From Cymbidium sinense (taxonomy: Eukaryota > Streptophyta > Magnoliopsida > Asparagales > Orchidaceae): 64,000 nucleotides of DNA. Below the pieces are notes generated by a model that ran no database searches, was not told the DNA's origin, and was given only the letters and a program-made list of their open reading frames with translations. Positions within the stretch are counted from its first letter, which is position 1. Every line of letters begins with the position of its first letter. This document shows, in pieces, positions 1-12,789 of this stretch. The stretch is from contig CM038223.1 in assembly GCA_021442155.1 (NCBI GenBank), positions 33,516,983-33,580,982 of the forward strand, in the 5' to 3' direction. Position numbers and translations under genes: made by a program.

Positions 1-304
1 GTTGATTATACACCTTGTGTATCTCACCATTTGATTTGATGATAACCAACATTGTGTAATAAGAATAAATTATTTCTTTGCAGGCTAAATTATTTACATT
101 AATCACTATGAATGACATTCATAATGAAGATTTATATTGATGATAAATATATATATTATTGATGCTACTAATCAGGTTAAATTCAAGTGTGAAGAAAAAT
201 TCTTAAACTCCTAGTTCTTCAGTAATATCAGAATGCTAAAGCTTTTGGACATGGATGGACTGGAAATTTTTTAAGGAATAACTATATTAAGGAAAATGAA
301 ATGC

Positions 305-339
<35 letters not shown>

Positions 340-2530
340 TTCATTTATTTAAAATAATCTATTTTAAATTATTCATAGACACTATATTTCATATTTATAA
401 TTATGCTATAAAATTATTCATTTCTGGATAATGTGAGCTACATGCATAAATCATGTTACATTTACTATAGTTCCCTACAAACTAAATTAAGTACACGTCT
501 CATTAAACTATTTCCAAGCTAAAATATATTCATTATCAGTTTATTACATGTATAAAATCCAATTATATTGAATTTATTCTTTATATAATTTTTCTCTCGT
601 CTATTATCCTAATTTTCTCTTTGTATTATTTTCAAAATAAATCATGTGAGAGCTATTCCAATTATTTTTATAATTATCCCATATTTTTTTAAATAAAAAA
701 GTCATATATTTGAATTTTTAATTTTAATCATTTTGAATTCAAATTAAATATTCTCTTGCCTAAATGTGCAAATTTGAACTTAGCTTTTCATGGAATGTTT
801 TGTGGCTGATCATATGCTACTCTAATTAATTTAATTTGAATTAATTTGGAATCTATTTGAGTTAATTCAAATTATATTAAAATAAGCCATGGAATTATCT
901 TCTTTTCTTGTATATAAATTCTATTTTTAGAAAACTCCTTTGGCCACTATATCTTTATTCAAATTCAAATTGATTTAAACTCTTCTAAGATCTAATCCAT
1001 CATCATTTAATTTAAACTAAGTAGATTAAAATAAATTTAACATTAGGAAATAAGCTTGGCCAAATATTTTGAATATTACTTGGATTTTATTAAATAAAGA
1101 CTGCATGTTACCCCTTTCCTTCATTCAATCAAGATGAATTGATTGAATATTCCATGATATTGCATTAAATGCAAACTGAATCCCATCATGGAAACTCCTT
1201 TTGGTTGTCCATATATCATGCTTAATTTAATTAATCAAAAGTTGAATTTTTTCCTTTTTCAATTGGACAATTAATTGTGTCATGACTTGTTTGTTTTTAA
1301 TTCAAATTCTTCTGTCCTCTCTCTTACATGACCCATATAAGCAATAACTGCTTAATTACATTAAAAATTAGGTTATATGATGAATTGATTAAATTTAAAT
1401 CTCTTTCCAAAATATTTCTCCCTCCATGATGCCTTGGTCAATTTTTTCATCTTGCAAAAATAACTAGACTTAAATTCAGTTGATTCAATTTGAATCACTT
1501 ACCATTTATATTTTTCCTCTTCCATGCCTTGGCCAAAATCACTCTTATATAATTTGAATTTCAAATTTATTTTTAAATTAAACCAACTGTCCATATTAAA
1601 TTCCCTCATATTTGTCCTTGGCCAAATCATTCATTCATGAAAATAAATTTTATTTTGATGGGCTTATCTTTAAACTTATTTCAAATGAGTTTCCCTCCTG
1701 CTTTTCCTCCTCTTGGCCGACCCTCTTAATTCCTTGCCTTGTAAATAATGTCTCTTAGACTAGGTTAACTTCTCTTGGAAAAATCTCTCATAGAAAAATT
1801 TTTCTCTTTGCCAAATTCTTGCAAAACATTTGGAGATTCTTTCTTGGTGAATCAAGTACTAATTTTTCCATCCTTCTTTCATTTTCCAACCCTCAAGTGA
1901 TTGGCTTGAAGATTGCATAAATGAAGTTTGTGGATTTAGTGGAAATTTCTCTTGGCAGAAAGCTATTCAAGATTCCTTTACTTTATTTTTTGCTACTCTT
2001 ATCTAAGACCTTGATTTCTTTCTTGGGCTAAGAATCTTTGGTATTTGGTAAATTTGATTTGTGCTTTACATGTCAAATCATACACCTTCTCAAGTTGGCC
2101 AAAAGCATTGTTTGGTTTTAATTAAAGTTTTTTATTTGCAAGCTCTTCTCTTCTCTTTATTTTTATATATACTTAAGTGAAACTTATGTTGTGATAATTA
2201 GTTCATAAAGAACACTTTTAAGTTGAAAGTTTTCTTTTCTCTTAAATAGTCTCATACTTTGCATAAGTGATATTCCTTTTAAAAATAGATTTCATTTTAG
2301 TTTATGTGAATTAAGATCTCATTTTCATTTGATCTTTTAGAAAACTCTAAGTTTCTTTCTAACAGGTGATTAATTCAAGTTTCAAATCATTATTATGCTA
2401 CATTTCAAATCATAAATTAAATCACCTTGATTTCAAATTACTATATTCACATCAAATATTTTAAACATTTATTTGCATAAAAATACATCAAATTTAATCA
2501 TTGCTTACATATTTAAATATCAATTAAAGT
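1..2530. other. AT-rich intergenic DNA without a recognisable gene
   Basis: I see no coding domain on either strand. The DNA is rich in short A/T runs and AATTTGAATT-like words, as in decayed retrotransposon noncoding DNA. From about 1,700 on it becomes T/C-rich with repeated CTTGG and TTTCTC words, which resembles LTR sequence but cannot be bounded. A TA microsatellite lies near the left edge and is listed separately. Confidence 0.6.
309..337. repeat. (TA)n microsatellite
   Basis: An uninterrupted alternating TA tract of 29 bases, read directly from the sequence. Confidence 0.95.
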
Positions 2531-2655
2531 GAGCTAACTTTGTTTCATTTAATTTCAATTGCCTTAATATTATTGAAGTTGGATTTCGAGAGCAAAATTA
2601 TTTTAAAATTGAGTGCTAGATACTTTTATATTCCTCTTTCTTGGTTTCTTGTTAG

Positions 2656-2760
2656 GTTGTACTTTCCCATTAAGGAAAGTACCTGGTTGAGTTGTACTTA
2701 CCCATTAAGGAAAGTACAGAAAGTATAATGTTGGGTTGTACTTGCCTATGAAGAAGAGTA
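2656..2760 (+). repeat. Short tandem repeat with hairpin units
   Basis: Three imperfect units start with GTTGTACTT at 2,656, 2,691 and 2,735, so the spacing is 35 then 44 bp. The first unit holds GTACTTTCC-CATTAA-GGAAAGTAC (2,659-2,682), a perfect 9-bp stem around a 6-base loop. The second unit repeats it at 2,694-2,717 with one mismatch. The third is decayed. The repeat lies just upstream of an LTR-like segment. Confidence 0.85.
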
Positions 2761-2769
2761 TGGGAGATT

Positions 2770-2945
2770 TGTTTTAATCTCAATTTTGATTTAGTAAATT
2801 CCTAGCTTAGGTGGCTTGGTGTGAACGTAGACAAGTTTTGGGATTTGGCTGTACCATGTAAAAATCTCTGCATTTTTTTTGTTTATTTTTTTGCACTTTA
2901 CTTTTTTATATTGTTGTTGATTATTGCTTTATTTTATTAATGCAT
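2770..2945 (+). mobile_element. LTR-like 3' segment, family uncertain
   Basis: A run around 2,810-2,880 reads like the segment seen near the 3' end of many plant LTRs: GTGAACGTAGACA, then a GGCTGTACCATGTAAA-type run, then a TCTCTGC and T-rich tail. It lies just before the Tat-A protease remnant. I cannot find a matching second LTR, a TG start or a primer-binding site, so this may be an unrelated LTR fragment and not Tat-A's own. Confidence 0.35.
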
Positions 2946-3009
2946 AATCATTAAACGTTTAAGTCTTCTACAAAATATTAAAATTAAGTTATCTAAAATT
3001 ACTTTTTTT

Positions 3010-3480
3010 AAAATTGAGATAAGAAAGACAAAACCCACCATTGGTAATCCATACAACAATACTATCACCATCTTGATGTTAATCACCAATTATGAAATTG
3101 GAAGTATATTGATCACATGGGAAGCTTATCCAAAATCATTTTAAGTTTATGTTTCATAACCTAGGATTAGTGAGTTCTAAGCTCACCCATACTATAGGAC
3201 CACTATTAAGCTTTCATGAGAAAGAAGAGAGATGGAAGGGTGATCACTCTCCCTATGACTTTCGGGGAAGATAAGAAGAATTCACAGTAATGACTAACTT
3301 TGTTATAATAGATGTTCCTGCCACCTATAGTGCCATCATCGGTTGATCACAACTCAACATGTTCAGAGCAGTGGTATCAACCTACCATGTAGTCATCAAA
3401 TTCTTTTCATGAGGTAATGAGATCACTACAAGAGGAAATTTGAATCAGTTTAGAACTTGCTACTTAAGAGCTATAGGTGG
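3010..3480 (+). pseudogene. Tat-A aspartic protease remnant
   Basis: Translated across frames, this stretch shows the decayed start of a retroviral-type aspartic protease. At about 3,290-3,470 it shows the conserved C-terminal text, where NFVIIDVPATYSAIIG is read directly, followed by the RAVVSTYH core. In intact elements this enzyme processes the Gag-Pol polyprotein. The expected D-T/S-G active-site triplet near the start is not readable, and a stop replaces the Arg after IIG. The region passes into a linker leading to the RT at about 3,590. Confidence 0.75.
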
Positions 3481-3589
3481 GTCAGGAAAAAAATGAAATT
3501 ATCAATTATATGTCATAAAATTAAAGTCAAAGTTCTTGAGAAAATAGAAAAGATTCCTACCACAATAGACCATGGGTGAGTCTTTATAG

Positions 3590-4860
3590 TTAGCTTCACT
3601 TTTTACCTCGAGCATAAAGAAGCTATCACCAAAACTCTTCTAGAAGATCTTAATGTATTTACTTGGACCACATTATAAATTTTGAGCATTGAATCAATAT
3701 TACTTGTCATCGCCTTAATGTCAACATAGATGCCTAACTAGTAAAGTAAAAAGTAAAGAATTCCACAACATTACTCATCGAACCAATTAAAGAAGAAGTC
3801 ACCAACCTGCTCAAAGACAACTTTATTAGCGAGGTCTAATACCGATAATGGGTGTCAAAGGAGGTAATGGTAAATAATTGAAATGAAAAGTAGAGAATGT
3901 GGGTTAACTTCACTAATTTAAATTTATCATGTTTGAAAGATGAGTACACTCTTCCTTAGATAAAAGCACTTATTGACTTAATAGCTAGCTACTAGATAAT
4001 GAATTTTCTTGATGCATTTTAAAAAACCATCAAATATAAATGCATCCCACCAACTTAAAAAGGATGCCTTTTATTATTGGGGAAGGACTCTATTGTTATA
4101 ATTTAATGCCCTTTGGGCTCAAGAATTAAGAGGTGACCTATTAGAGAATAGTGAATTGTGTGTTCAAGGAGTAAAAATAAAGAAATATCGAGGTTTATCT
4201 CCACAAGCTATTAGTCAAAATTAAGTCACCCATGCTACACATTTAAGATCTTAGAGAAACCTTAACCACTTTGAAGAAGTACAACATGCATCTTAATTCC
4301 TTAAAGTAAACTTTTATTATTACATCTACCAATTTCTTGGGATTTCAAATTACTCCCATTCGAACAAAGGTGAATACCAATAAAGTCAAAGAAATAATTG
4401 AGATGCCTTCACCAAAAATATTGAAAGAGGTCCTATGGCTCACATGACAACTCACTGGGTTAAATAGGTCCATCTCTAATGCCACAAAATATAACTTTCC
4501 ATTCTTCATAGCTTTTAGGGGAGTTAAGAGATTTGTGTGGACCCTAGAATGTGAGAAAGCTTTCTATGACCTAAAAAATCTATTCCATCACCACCTCTAT
4601 TATAAAGTCAAATGAAGCTCATAAGGGTTGGAGAAGATTGGATAGTTCCATTCTTGTTCAAGTAGAAAGTAAAAAGCTTTTGGTTACTATATTAGCAAAT
4701 CATTGTGACATTCCTAGTTGAACAATGTCGTCATTGAAAACCTTGCACTCTCACTCATTATCTTAGCTCGATGGTTTTCACCATTCTTCTAGGTGCATTC
4801 AATCCAAGTCATCATGGATAATCTACTAAAATATGTACTTGCAAAGATAGATCATTATAT
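3590..4860 (+). pseudogene. Tat-A reverse transcriptase remnant
   Basis: The usual pre-RT segment (EAITKTLLEDLNVFTW) is followed by traces of the RT blocks: a counterpart of the VDFTDLN motif at about 3,905-3,925 (read as VNFTNLN), NFLDAF at about 4,005, and CPLGSRI, a decayed version of the MPFGL motif, at about 4,110-4,130. The YVDD catalytic box is not readable in one frame. The connection domain (WFSPFF, then VIMDNLLKYVL) is seen at about 4,770-4,840. Several stops and frameshifts make this clearly nonfunctional. The enzyme would have copied the element RNA into DNA. Confidence 0.8.
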
Positions 4861-5420
4861 GAGATTATTTAAATGGTATATGGAATTGAATGAGTTCAAT
4901 ATATCTTACTTGCCTTAGATGGCAGCAGGTTCAAGCACTCATTGATTTTCTTGTCAATTTCTATAATTCACATAATATCCTGATCAACCTAGAACATTTA
5001 TTGCTATTATACATGGATGGATCATTAAGCGAGGATGGAATGAGTGCCTACATATTATTAAAAAGCCCAAGTGGGATCATCATAATGCTATTAGTCAAGT
5101 TCAACATAAAATTAATAATTAACCAATCTAAATATGAAGGCCTACTTGCTAAACTAAGGTTCATCTGAGGTCTAAGAGCTTCACATATTATGGCTCACTT
5201 TGATTCACAACTAGTAGTAAGGTAGGTTAATAGGGACTATGAGGTTAAAGATGAGTCATTAAGAAAATACTTGATCAAGGTGAAAATAAAATTTAGATAA
5301 TAAGAGTACTTAAAGATTAAGTATACACCTAGGGAGCAAAATAAACTTACTAAGCTATTATCCAAGGTGAGAAGACTCATGGAGCACTTTAATCATACAA
5401 ATCACCCAACCAAGCATAGA
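4860..5420 (+). pseudogene. Tat-A RNase H remnant
   Basis: A 92-codon open frame at 4,890-5,168 covers the RNase H core. YMDGS carries the first catalytic Asp, then SPSGIIIMLLVKF, then QSKYEGLLA carries the catalytic Glu. The frame breaks right after LRFI and continues with FDSQLVV-like text. WYMELNEFNISYLP lies just upstream and is the conserved lead-in. RNase H would remove RNA from the RNA:DNA hybrid during replication. The catalytic residues are partly preserved but the protein is truncated on both sides. Confidence 0.85.
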
Positions 5421-5599
5421 AGAAGGGAAATTGATGAAAATGGAATATAAACACTCATTGAGCTAGATTGATCTTATTAAAAGATACCTGTAGACTAGAG
5501 AGGTTAAAGTGACTACTAAAGACTTAATGAGATTTATGATAAGAGCTACCCAATACTTACTAAATAGAGGTGAGTTATTATAAAGATCAATGACTTTTC

Positions 5600-6755
5600 T
5601 TAACTTTAGATGTGTATGAATGACTGAATAAAATTTTGTTCTTGAGGAAATCCACTTAGGAAAATGTTGTAGCCATTCGGAAGGAAAAACACATGCTTAT
5701 AGAATCTTAAGGCAAGGTTACTTTTGACCCATGCTAAAAAAATTGTAAAGGCAATCACTAAAAGGTGCATGTAGTGGCAAAAATTTATCCCACTTTAATA
5801 ATAATCATAACAACCTCTATAGCATATTTCAAGTCTCTAGCCCTTCATCATTTGGGTAATGGACCTTATCATCCTTTTACTATTTGCTAGCAAGAAAAGA
5901 TAATTTATTCTGATCATAATTGACTACTTTAGTAATTGGATTGAAGAAAAATCACTCAATAAGATTATCGCCCATGTAGTTAAAAATTATATTTAAACTA
6001 ACATAAGTTACAAGTATGGGCTACCCATATCAGCCATCATAGAGAAAGATGGGCCATAGTTTGTCAGTAAGGGATTGAGAGACTTTTGCAAGTTAAAAAG
6101 TATAATTAAATATCACTTAAGTTCATTAACTATAAAATACTAGCCAGGTAGAAGTAAGTAGTAAGAAGATCCTCAAATTACTAAAGAGGAAGGGGGAAGG
6201 TGCTAAGGACAAATGAGTTGATGCATTACACATCGTACTTTAGTACCTCAAAAACCCACTTTCCAACTCAATAGAGAATTCACCATTCACACTATCACAT
6301 TGATCAAAAGCTATCTTATTGATTGAGTATGAGCTTCACATCCAAAGGGTCTTAGTAATAGAAGGACTAAGATATAATACTAGCGAGTGAGAGAAGGTGA
6401 ACTCGGAAGCAATGGAAGACACACTTGACTTGCTCAAAGAATTGAGGATTGAAGCATCATTGAGGTAAGAGAAAATAAAAGAGACAAATGGCAAGATACA
6501 AAATTTTCCATGTAAAAGAGAAGCATTTCAAGGGTGGCAATTAGTACTAAAGAAAGTCTATGCTACAACTTAACATAACACCATTAGAGTAAACTTGCCC
6601 ACACATGGGATGGACCTTACATTATCAAGAAGTAAGTAAGTCTTGAGGAATACTAATTAATAACTCACTATTGACCTCACTTTTTGAATGAGGTTGATCG
6701 TCTCCTATTTAGACCAAGGATCCATCCAGTCACTAAGATCTCTTTAAAGCTATGA
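5600..6755 (+). pseudogene. Tat-A integrase remnant
   Basis: The zinc-binding N-terminus is recognisable at about 5,640-5,760 (EEIHLGKCCSHSEG, then LRQGY). The catalytic core follows: MDLI carries the first Asp at about 5,855, then DYFSNWIEE, and then an eroded version of the DNG motif in which Lys stands where the second catalytic Asp is expected. The Glu-bearing segment (QVEVSSKKILKLL) at about 6,135-6,180 keeps its Glu. The frame then runs through IEYELH to a C-terminal end near 6,755. Integrase would have inserted the cDNA. Multiple frameshifts exclude function. Confidence 0.8.
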
Positions 6756-6759
6756 TGCT

Positions 6760-8900
6760 TCTAGTGGTTAAGAGAACACTAACCATAACCTTAGAAGACT
6801 CATAGGATTTAATCCTAGTGTTAAACCTAGCTTAGGTTGAGTAAGGCCAACTTACCCTAAACCCAATCAAATCCCATAGAAAATCAATCTCTCAAACCCA
6901 AAATAATTGATCAAAAACCAAAACCAATTGATTTTGAACCTTATTTCACACATTATGATTTGATTTGGCTTAATTGCTAAATTGACCCAACTAGACCAAT
7001 TTGAGATTAAAAGAGGTAAATTCAAAATTAACCAAATACAAATAAAATTGAGCTCACATAAACCCATTTGAACTTCGATTGAACTTGAATGAGTCCTGAT
7101 TTTTATTCAATTGAATCAAATTGAACCAAATTGGCCCTTAACCCAAGTTGACCCATTTGGACCCTATAGGGCTAAAATTCAATTCAAGATAATTTAAGCC
7201 AAGTGAATCAATCCAAGTTTCAAGATCCTTCCAAAAATTCAATTGAACACTCCAATCCATTTTAATCCACTCAATTATATCAATTCGTCCAATTAACAAA
7301 ACTTGACCCATTTGACCAAATAGATCCAAATGAACCAAAGTTCAACCTAACCAAAATTCATTATAATCAAAATAAGAAATCAATTCCAAATCCATCATTG
7401 AACATATATCAACATTCAATTCACCCTAATTGAACCTACTCAAGCTAATTAACTCAGTTGACCCAATTTGGCATAAAAGACCAAATTGAGTCAAATCTTA
7501 ATTCAATCCAAATTAGACCAAACCAACCCATTCAATCACATCCAAAATAATTTTGGTCACAATACAATACTCATTTGTAATCAATTAAACATAATTGAGC
7601 TAATTTTATCATTTGACCCAAGTTAACCCAATTTGACCTAAAAAGCTAGATTGGGATAAAACTCATTCCAATCCAAATTGATTGCAACCAATGTCTCTAA
7701 GAAAACATAAATTGATTATGGAACACTCTATAATCACTATTTGAAGCCAATTTGATCATATCAACCCAATTGATCCATTTGACCTAATTTGACCTAATTT
7801 GACCTAAATGACCAAATTGGACCAAAACCTATTCTAAACCAAATCAATTCAAATCAAAGCTTCCAATCAATGTCAAATGATCATGACTCGGCCACTCATC
7901 CACCATAATTTGGCCAATTTGACCAAATTGATCAAGTTAACCCATCTAACTGATATAACTTGTATATGCTAAATTTAAATCCACATCAAATTAAATCAAA
8001 TTAATTACACAAACACATTACAAATGATCATTTGAGTATAATCTAATAGTTCCTGTGATCCAATTTTGGCAATTAGTCAACCTAACCTATTTGAACCCAA
8101 ATTGACTTGCATAGGTCAATTGAGCCAAACTCAGTCAAACTTGACATGACTCATCCTTATGTCCCCATTAACTTGTCCAAGTGGACTTAACTCATCGTGA
8201 ACCTAGTTTAGCCTAAACCAAGGGTTCTAAATAAGATAAAATCTATATTTGGAAGCTCTACCAACCCCTTTTGACCATGACAGTTCTCCTTAGTGCCCTT
8301 TGAGCATAGACCCACTAACCCAACCTGAACCAAAGCTATCGGGCTCAGTCATTAACCAAAGTTGTTGTCCCTCTCACCTTGGTTAGCCCTTGATTCACTC
8401 CCCATGGTATGTTCACTTCATGGCAGGTCACCCAACTCCTTGAGCTACTAGGGTACCTCACTTTTTCAGTCCTTTGCCATTTCTGACCACCACCTGGCAT
8501 GAATTAAACCAACCTGTTTGGTTTATTCATATGAGGAGGAGGGTATACAACTCCTCCCTCATTAAAATCAAGAAACAAACACCAACACAAGAGCATCCTC
8601 CTTGGTCCCCAAGCTTCTCTAGAGCCCATTGTACAATCAACTCCCGATGATACTAACCCTACCTCAAATTAGAGCACCCTTTTAGTCCAATTTCACCAAA
8701 ACTACATCAAATCAAAATTAACTTTACCCGCACCTTCCCTTAGTTTTGATGAACCAAAATGAATCAATTTCCACTTGATTTCAGAACTGAAAGGCACTCA
8801 AAGACCAACTCCAATGAGCTTTATGATGGCGCTTGGTCTAGAAGACATTCGGCAAGGAGGTAGCTTGAGGCTTCTTCAGTAGGGCCTCACCACTTCAAGG
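6760..8900. other. Noncoding repeat DNA rich in TTGACC words
   Basis: There is no coding domain. The plus strand is packed with variants of CCAATTTGACC, with roughly a dozen TTGACC/T hexamers between 6,985 and 8,275. A short 10-bp tandem of GACCTAATTT sits at 7,781-7,810. Small open frames on the minus strand follow from this bias. It probably belongs to the same noncoding family as 36.8-39.1 kb, but I cannot align the two reliably here. The 8,300-8,900 part is less biased and unrecognised. Confidence 0.5.
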
Positions 8901-8939
8901 TGATGCTACCTCAGTCACTAGGCCATCATTATATAGCTA

Positions 8940-10480
8940 TGGGAAGCTAAACTTTAACAAATTATAGAAAATCTCATAGGCGTTGATCTATAGTGAAGGA
9001 TTTTTACATGTTGTGTCGATCAAACTATAGGATCCTTTTAGAATCATCCCTTAACTGATTTGGAATTGATTGTATCATTAAATGAGCTTTGGCAAGCTCA
9101 GATCAAATGGAAAAAAAGGCAGATGGTGTCCATCTCTAACTTGTTTTGATGACATATCATCTACTATTTATTCCATGTAATTAGAATGGATGGCCAAGAT
9201 TAATCACATTAGAATTTTAAATTTATTTTCATTTGAATTTGTCTGATTAATCTCGATCATTTGATCTAAGATTGAACATCCGAGATGAAGGCACATCCAC
9301 TGTCACTGAGGTAGCAGCCACACGAGATATTTTAAGTAGCCAATCCCACAATGCCACATAAAAAACATTGCCGCATTATTATCGGCGTGAGCCGATTGTG
9401 TAAATAGGTTAATTAAGGTTTAAATGTGTTTATTTAGCCAAAACTTCGAAAAAGCATAACTAATTATAAAAAAAATTCAAAAAATACAAATAAACCTATT
9501 TTGGAAAGCTTAGATAGAAAAAAATCTGTGATAAATAAAATCCCTAATTTTATTAAGTGAATAATGATTAATAAAAGTTTAAAATTTAACTTAATTAGCT
9601 TAATTGAGACTTAATTGCTTGGTTAATTAACTTGGAATTTAGTGTGGATGTCTTTTGGGATGACCTTTACAACCATAATTTTCTTAATGCATTTTTCCAA
9701 GCAATTTTGGAAATTCAAAATTTCAAACTGCAATTAGCCAGTTTATGGATTTAATAATTATTTAAAAATAAAAAAATTTAATAAATTAATTATTGAAGCT
9801 TAATTATTCATTAAAACTGTAATGGTGGCTAGAGAAATTAATTGGGACCCGTGGTTCTAACTATTTCTCAAAATCACCCTAAAAGGCTTTTATTTAATTA
9901 AATAAATCATTAATTAATGTATAGCTTAGAAAAATCATAGTAATTAGTATAGATTATAAAAAAATTTTACCAAGGCCTCTTTGCACAACTAACAAAGTGG
10001 TTTTCAATCAAATCAAAATCCCTAATTGATTTAGGATATTTTGAGTGTAATTGATAATCTTATGTTTTCACCATTTATTTAATTAACCCCTAATTATGAG
10101 CCTAATTGCTTTAGGATTTTTAGTACATGTTTATTTCATATTTTTGCATCTTAACTAATTTTCTCATGATTTTTGGGCTCATAATTAGAATTTTTGGAAT
10201 TTATGGATTCTTTTGTGCTTAAAAGATTAAATAATTAATTAATCATAATCAATTCATACAAATTATTTAGATCACTTTTAAATCACTTAATGAATAAAGG
10301 TGGGCCAAAGAGTAATCGTAATAATTTTCTCTCATCTTCAAGATTAAATAACTCAAATTCTAAAAAAATCAACCCTTCGTGAATTTGATTAGGCTTAAGG
10401 GCACTTATCTTAAAATGAATGTTCTTAGAATGAGTGAGTCCAAATGGATCATTAGATAATACTTAATTACATTGGTTCAA
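8940..10480 (-). mobile_element. RF1 copy 1, partial noncoding repeat
   Basis: Segments match 38.5-39.05 kb in the same orientation. A GATGG-TGTCC-TCTCT-AC string is followed about 55-75 bp later by a GGATGGCCAAGAT or AGATGGCCGAGAT string, and then by A-rich text with AAATACAAA words. The 9,600-10,480 part resembles the 45.8-46.5 kb part of copy 2 in composition and has a CCTCTTTG hairpin-like word. Divergence is high. The RF1 terminus and promoter-like part are absent, so this copy would be truncated. It may have separated Tat-A pol from its 3' module. Confidence 0.45.
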
Positions 10481-10710
10481 TTATTTATCAATTTGTATTC
10501 CACATATTTTTTGCATTCATACTTTCAGGATAAAAAAAGAGATCACATTTAATTGCATGCCATTTGATTAAAAAGTGTAGCTCTTATCACTAATAAATCT
10601 CAAATTATTTTCTCAACTAACTAACATATGTCTATTAAGCTAAATATAAATTAATATGAATAATTAAAAGTTAAATTAAATTTTTATTTATATTAATTAT
10701 AATTTGGAAG

Positions 10711-11140
10711 GTATATAGTCTAGAAACTCGAGTTCATAAAGCTACTAGTCTGAAGGAGGTCTTGATACCTCATACCTTTAGTATAACATTGACACATACG
10801 TTGAAATTTGTAATGAATGCATATTATGTCTGAACTATTTTTACCTACATATTTTAAATACTTTAAATGTTTCATAATTTCATTCTTACATCTATATGTA
10901 TGTGCATATGTATATGAATTAATAAGTATATAGTCTAGACATGCTGAGAGCATTAGCCTTTAAGTAGTTTGAATGGAGTCTTTGATTTTCTCACTGCCCT
11001 AGTTCAATAATGGCACATACTTATACAAATTTAATACACTCATACATATTTATATGTATAAAGTATGATTGAATAATTTTTTCTACCAAATTCATACATC
11101 ATATTTCATATTATAATTAATGTAAATTATATGTATAATT
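10711..11140. repeat. 215-bp tandem duplication, two diverged copies
   Basis: GTATATAGTCTAGA occurs at 10,711 and again at 10,926. Matching text follows each copy (GGAGTCTTTGAT versus GGAGGTCTTGAT, then an ACACATAC word). The period is 215 bp. No coding content or known family is recognised. Confidence 0.7.
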
Positions 11141-12004
11141 CATATTTAAGTAGAATAGTTATTAAAATCTAGATATATTTATTAAAATTAATTAGAATAT
11201 TATGAAAAGTTAAGAAAATACTTTTAAATTAACCTTGATTTAGCTTTATTAATCCTAAGATACATTTCATACTAAGTTAAAACTTCTTAAGTCAAATCTG
11301 AACATTGAGTTCAATTAAAGTTTATAACACCTCATTAAGATGATTAAAATATATAAACATTTATCTGCTAGTTTCAACCTAAGGTTAAGGATTAAGGTGG
11401 ATTTTATTCTTCCTTTCTCTTTTATAATTTTAAATCAAAATGAAAACAAAAGTAAAATGAAGAGGTTTAAGTCTAAATCTACTCTAAACAACTAATCACA
11501 TAAAGTGTAAGCATCTTTAATAAAGAACTTAAACAGTTATCATTAGAAACTTATGACATTGGAGCCTAATTATGACACACCACACTAAGCCTAGCACATA
11601 CATTAGAATACTAAGTCACCGATCTTAGTCATAAGTTAGGCCAATACTCATTATGATGATGTGATATTTTATTTTGTGATATAATATTTTAGACTGAATA
11701 TTAGAATTGATTGTGTGTAGTCTTGATGTTAGGATGATATCAAACAAATGGAGTGTTCTACAAGAGATTGTGCTTAAGGGATCATTGTAATAAAAAAAAA
11801 TTATAAATGTTTCTTTCTTACAAATGTTACAAATGTGCATAGTCTTAAAAATTTATTCTTGAAGTGCATATATATTTTATATTATTCTTGTTATCATTAT
11901 ATTATAAATTTATGTCCACTATAATTTATACTTTTTTACTTAAAGTATTACCTTATCAAATGCTAAAAAGACTTACTGAAATAAAAGAACTATCAAAATT
12001 TAAA
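11141..12004. other. AT-rich spacer, nothing recognised
   Basis: No domain, repeat or RNA gene is recognised. A run of nine A bases at about 11,791-11,799 could be a worn retroposon tail, but no element body can be read next to it. Confidence 0.5.
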
Positions 12005-12560
12005 TTTACTAAAAGACCAACACTTCATACAGTTGGATAATTAAGTGTAAGACTAACAACTTGAGAGGTTAATGACTATTAACTAAAAGATAAAAACTTC
12101 TTGCAGTTCGTAACTCAAGCAAAAGATTCGCACCTTGAGAGTTTAGTGACTATTAGATAAAAGAACAACACTCTATGCAGCAAGAAACTCAATTGTAAGA
12201 CCAACCCCTCGATGTGGATGGCAACTCATGTGTAAGAGTGACATCGTGAGTGGTTAGCTACTAATTTAAAGACTAACTCTCCATAGTTGGCAATAAAAAA
12301 ATACAAATACTCCATGTAGTTGGTGACTCATATGTAAGACCAACAACTTAAGATGTCAATGATTATTAAATAAAAGTAACACTCTGTGCTGTTGGAAACA
12401 CATATGTAATGCTAACACGCCAAAGTTTCAAAGACTATTGACTAAAAAAATTGACTCATGATAATTGGAAAAATAAGAATCAACTCTAATGGTTAATATC
12501 ATCGAACAACTATGATGAGAAACTACAAAGTAGCAACCTCCTATAGTTAATAATCAAACA
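12005..12560 (+). repeat. Palindromic tandem array of a Tat 3' region, copy 1
   Basis: Degenerate units of about 30-40 bp alternate between GACCAACACT...GTTGG types and TGACA...GGTTA types, each separated by ACTATTAACTAAAAG or CTCATATGTAAG linkers. The same repeat occurs at 23.06, 56.5 and 60.0 kb. It precedes an antisense ORF, as it does in the 23-kb copy. By position it belongs to the 3' region of Tat-A. Confidence 0.85.
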
Positions 12561-12789
12561 CATTTCGTAGTTGGGATTCAAAATCTCTCTAAGTTTTAGA
12601 CAAAATATTCACACAATAGTGAGTACTATGTAAATAGTGTAAATAAATTCTTACCCAAAAAAATCTTGTGAGTCTCCACAAAGAAATAACTCTCACAGTC
12701 ATTCAAGTAAAAATATTTAGAAATGCACTTGGCAAAAATATGATATGAAAAAATGGTTGTTTTCATTCACAAAAATTTTTTTTATTAGA

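Larger units (their letters stand above)
3010..6755 (+). mobile_element. Tat-A: decayed Ty3/gypsy (Tat lineage) pol region
   Basis: Protease, reverse transcriptase, RNase H and integrase traces follow each other in the Ty3/gypsy order on the plus strand, all broken by stops and frameshifts. The protease C-terminal signature and the RNase H text are typical of the Tat/Ogre/Retand lineage. No gag is visible and neither LTR can be assigned. Its 3' module probably resumes at 12.0 kb after intervening RF1-type DNA. The domain pieces are listed separately. Confidence 0.85.

Noticed and set aside
6867..7338. Two 66-codon open frames on the minus strand that share similar residues
   Set aside because: Both arise from the repeated CAATTTGACC-type words, and the similarity is that of a simple repeat, not a protein family.
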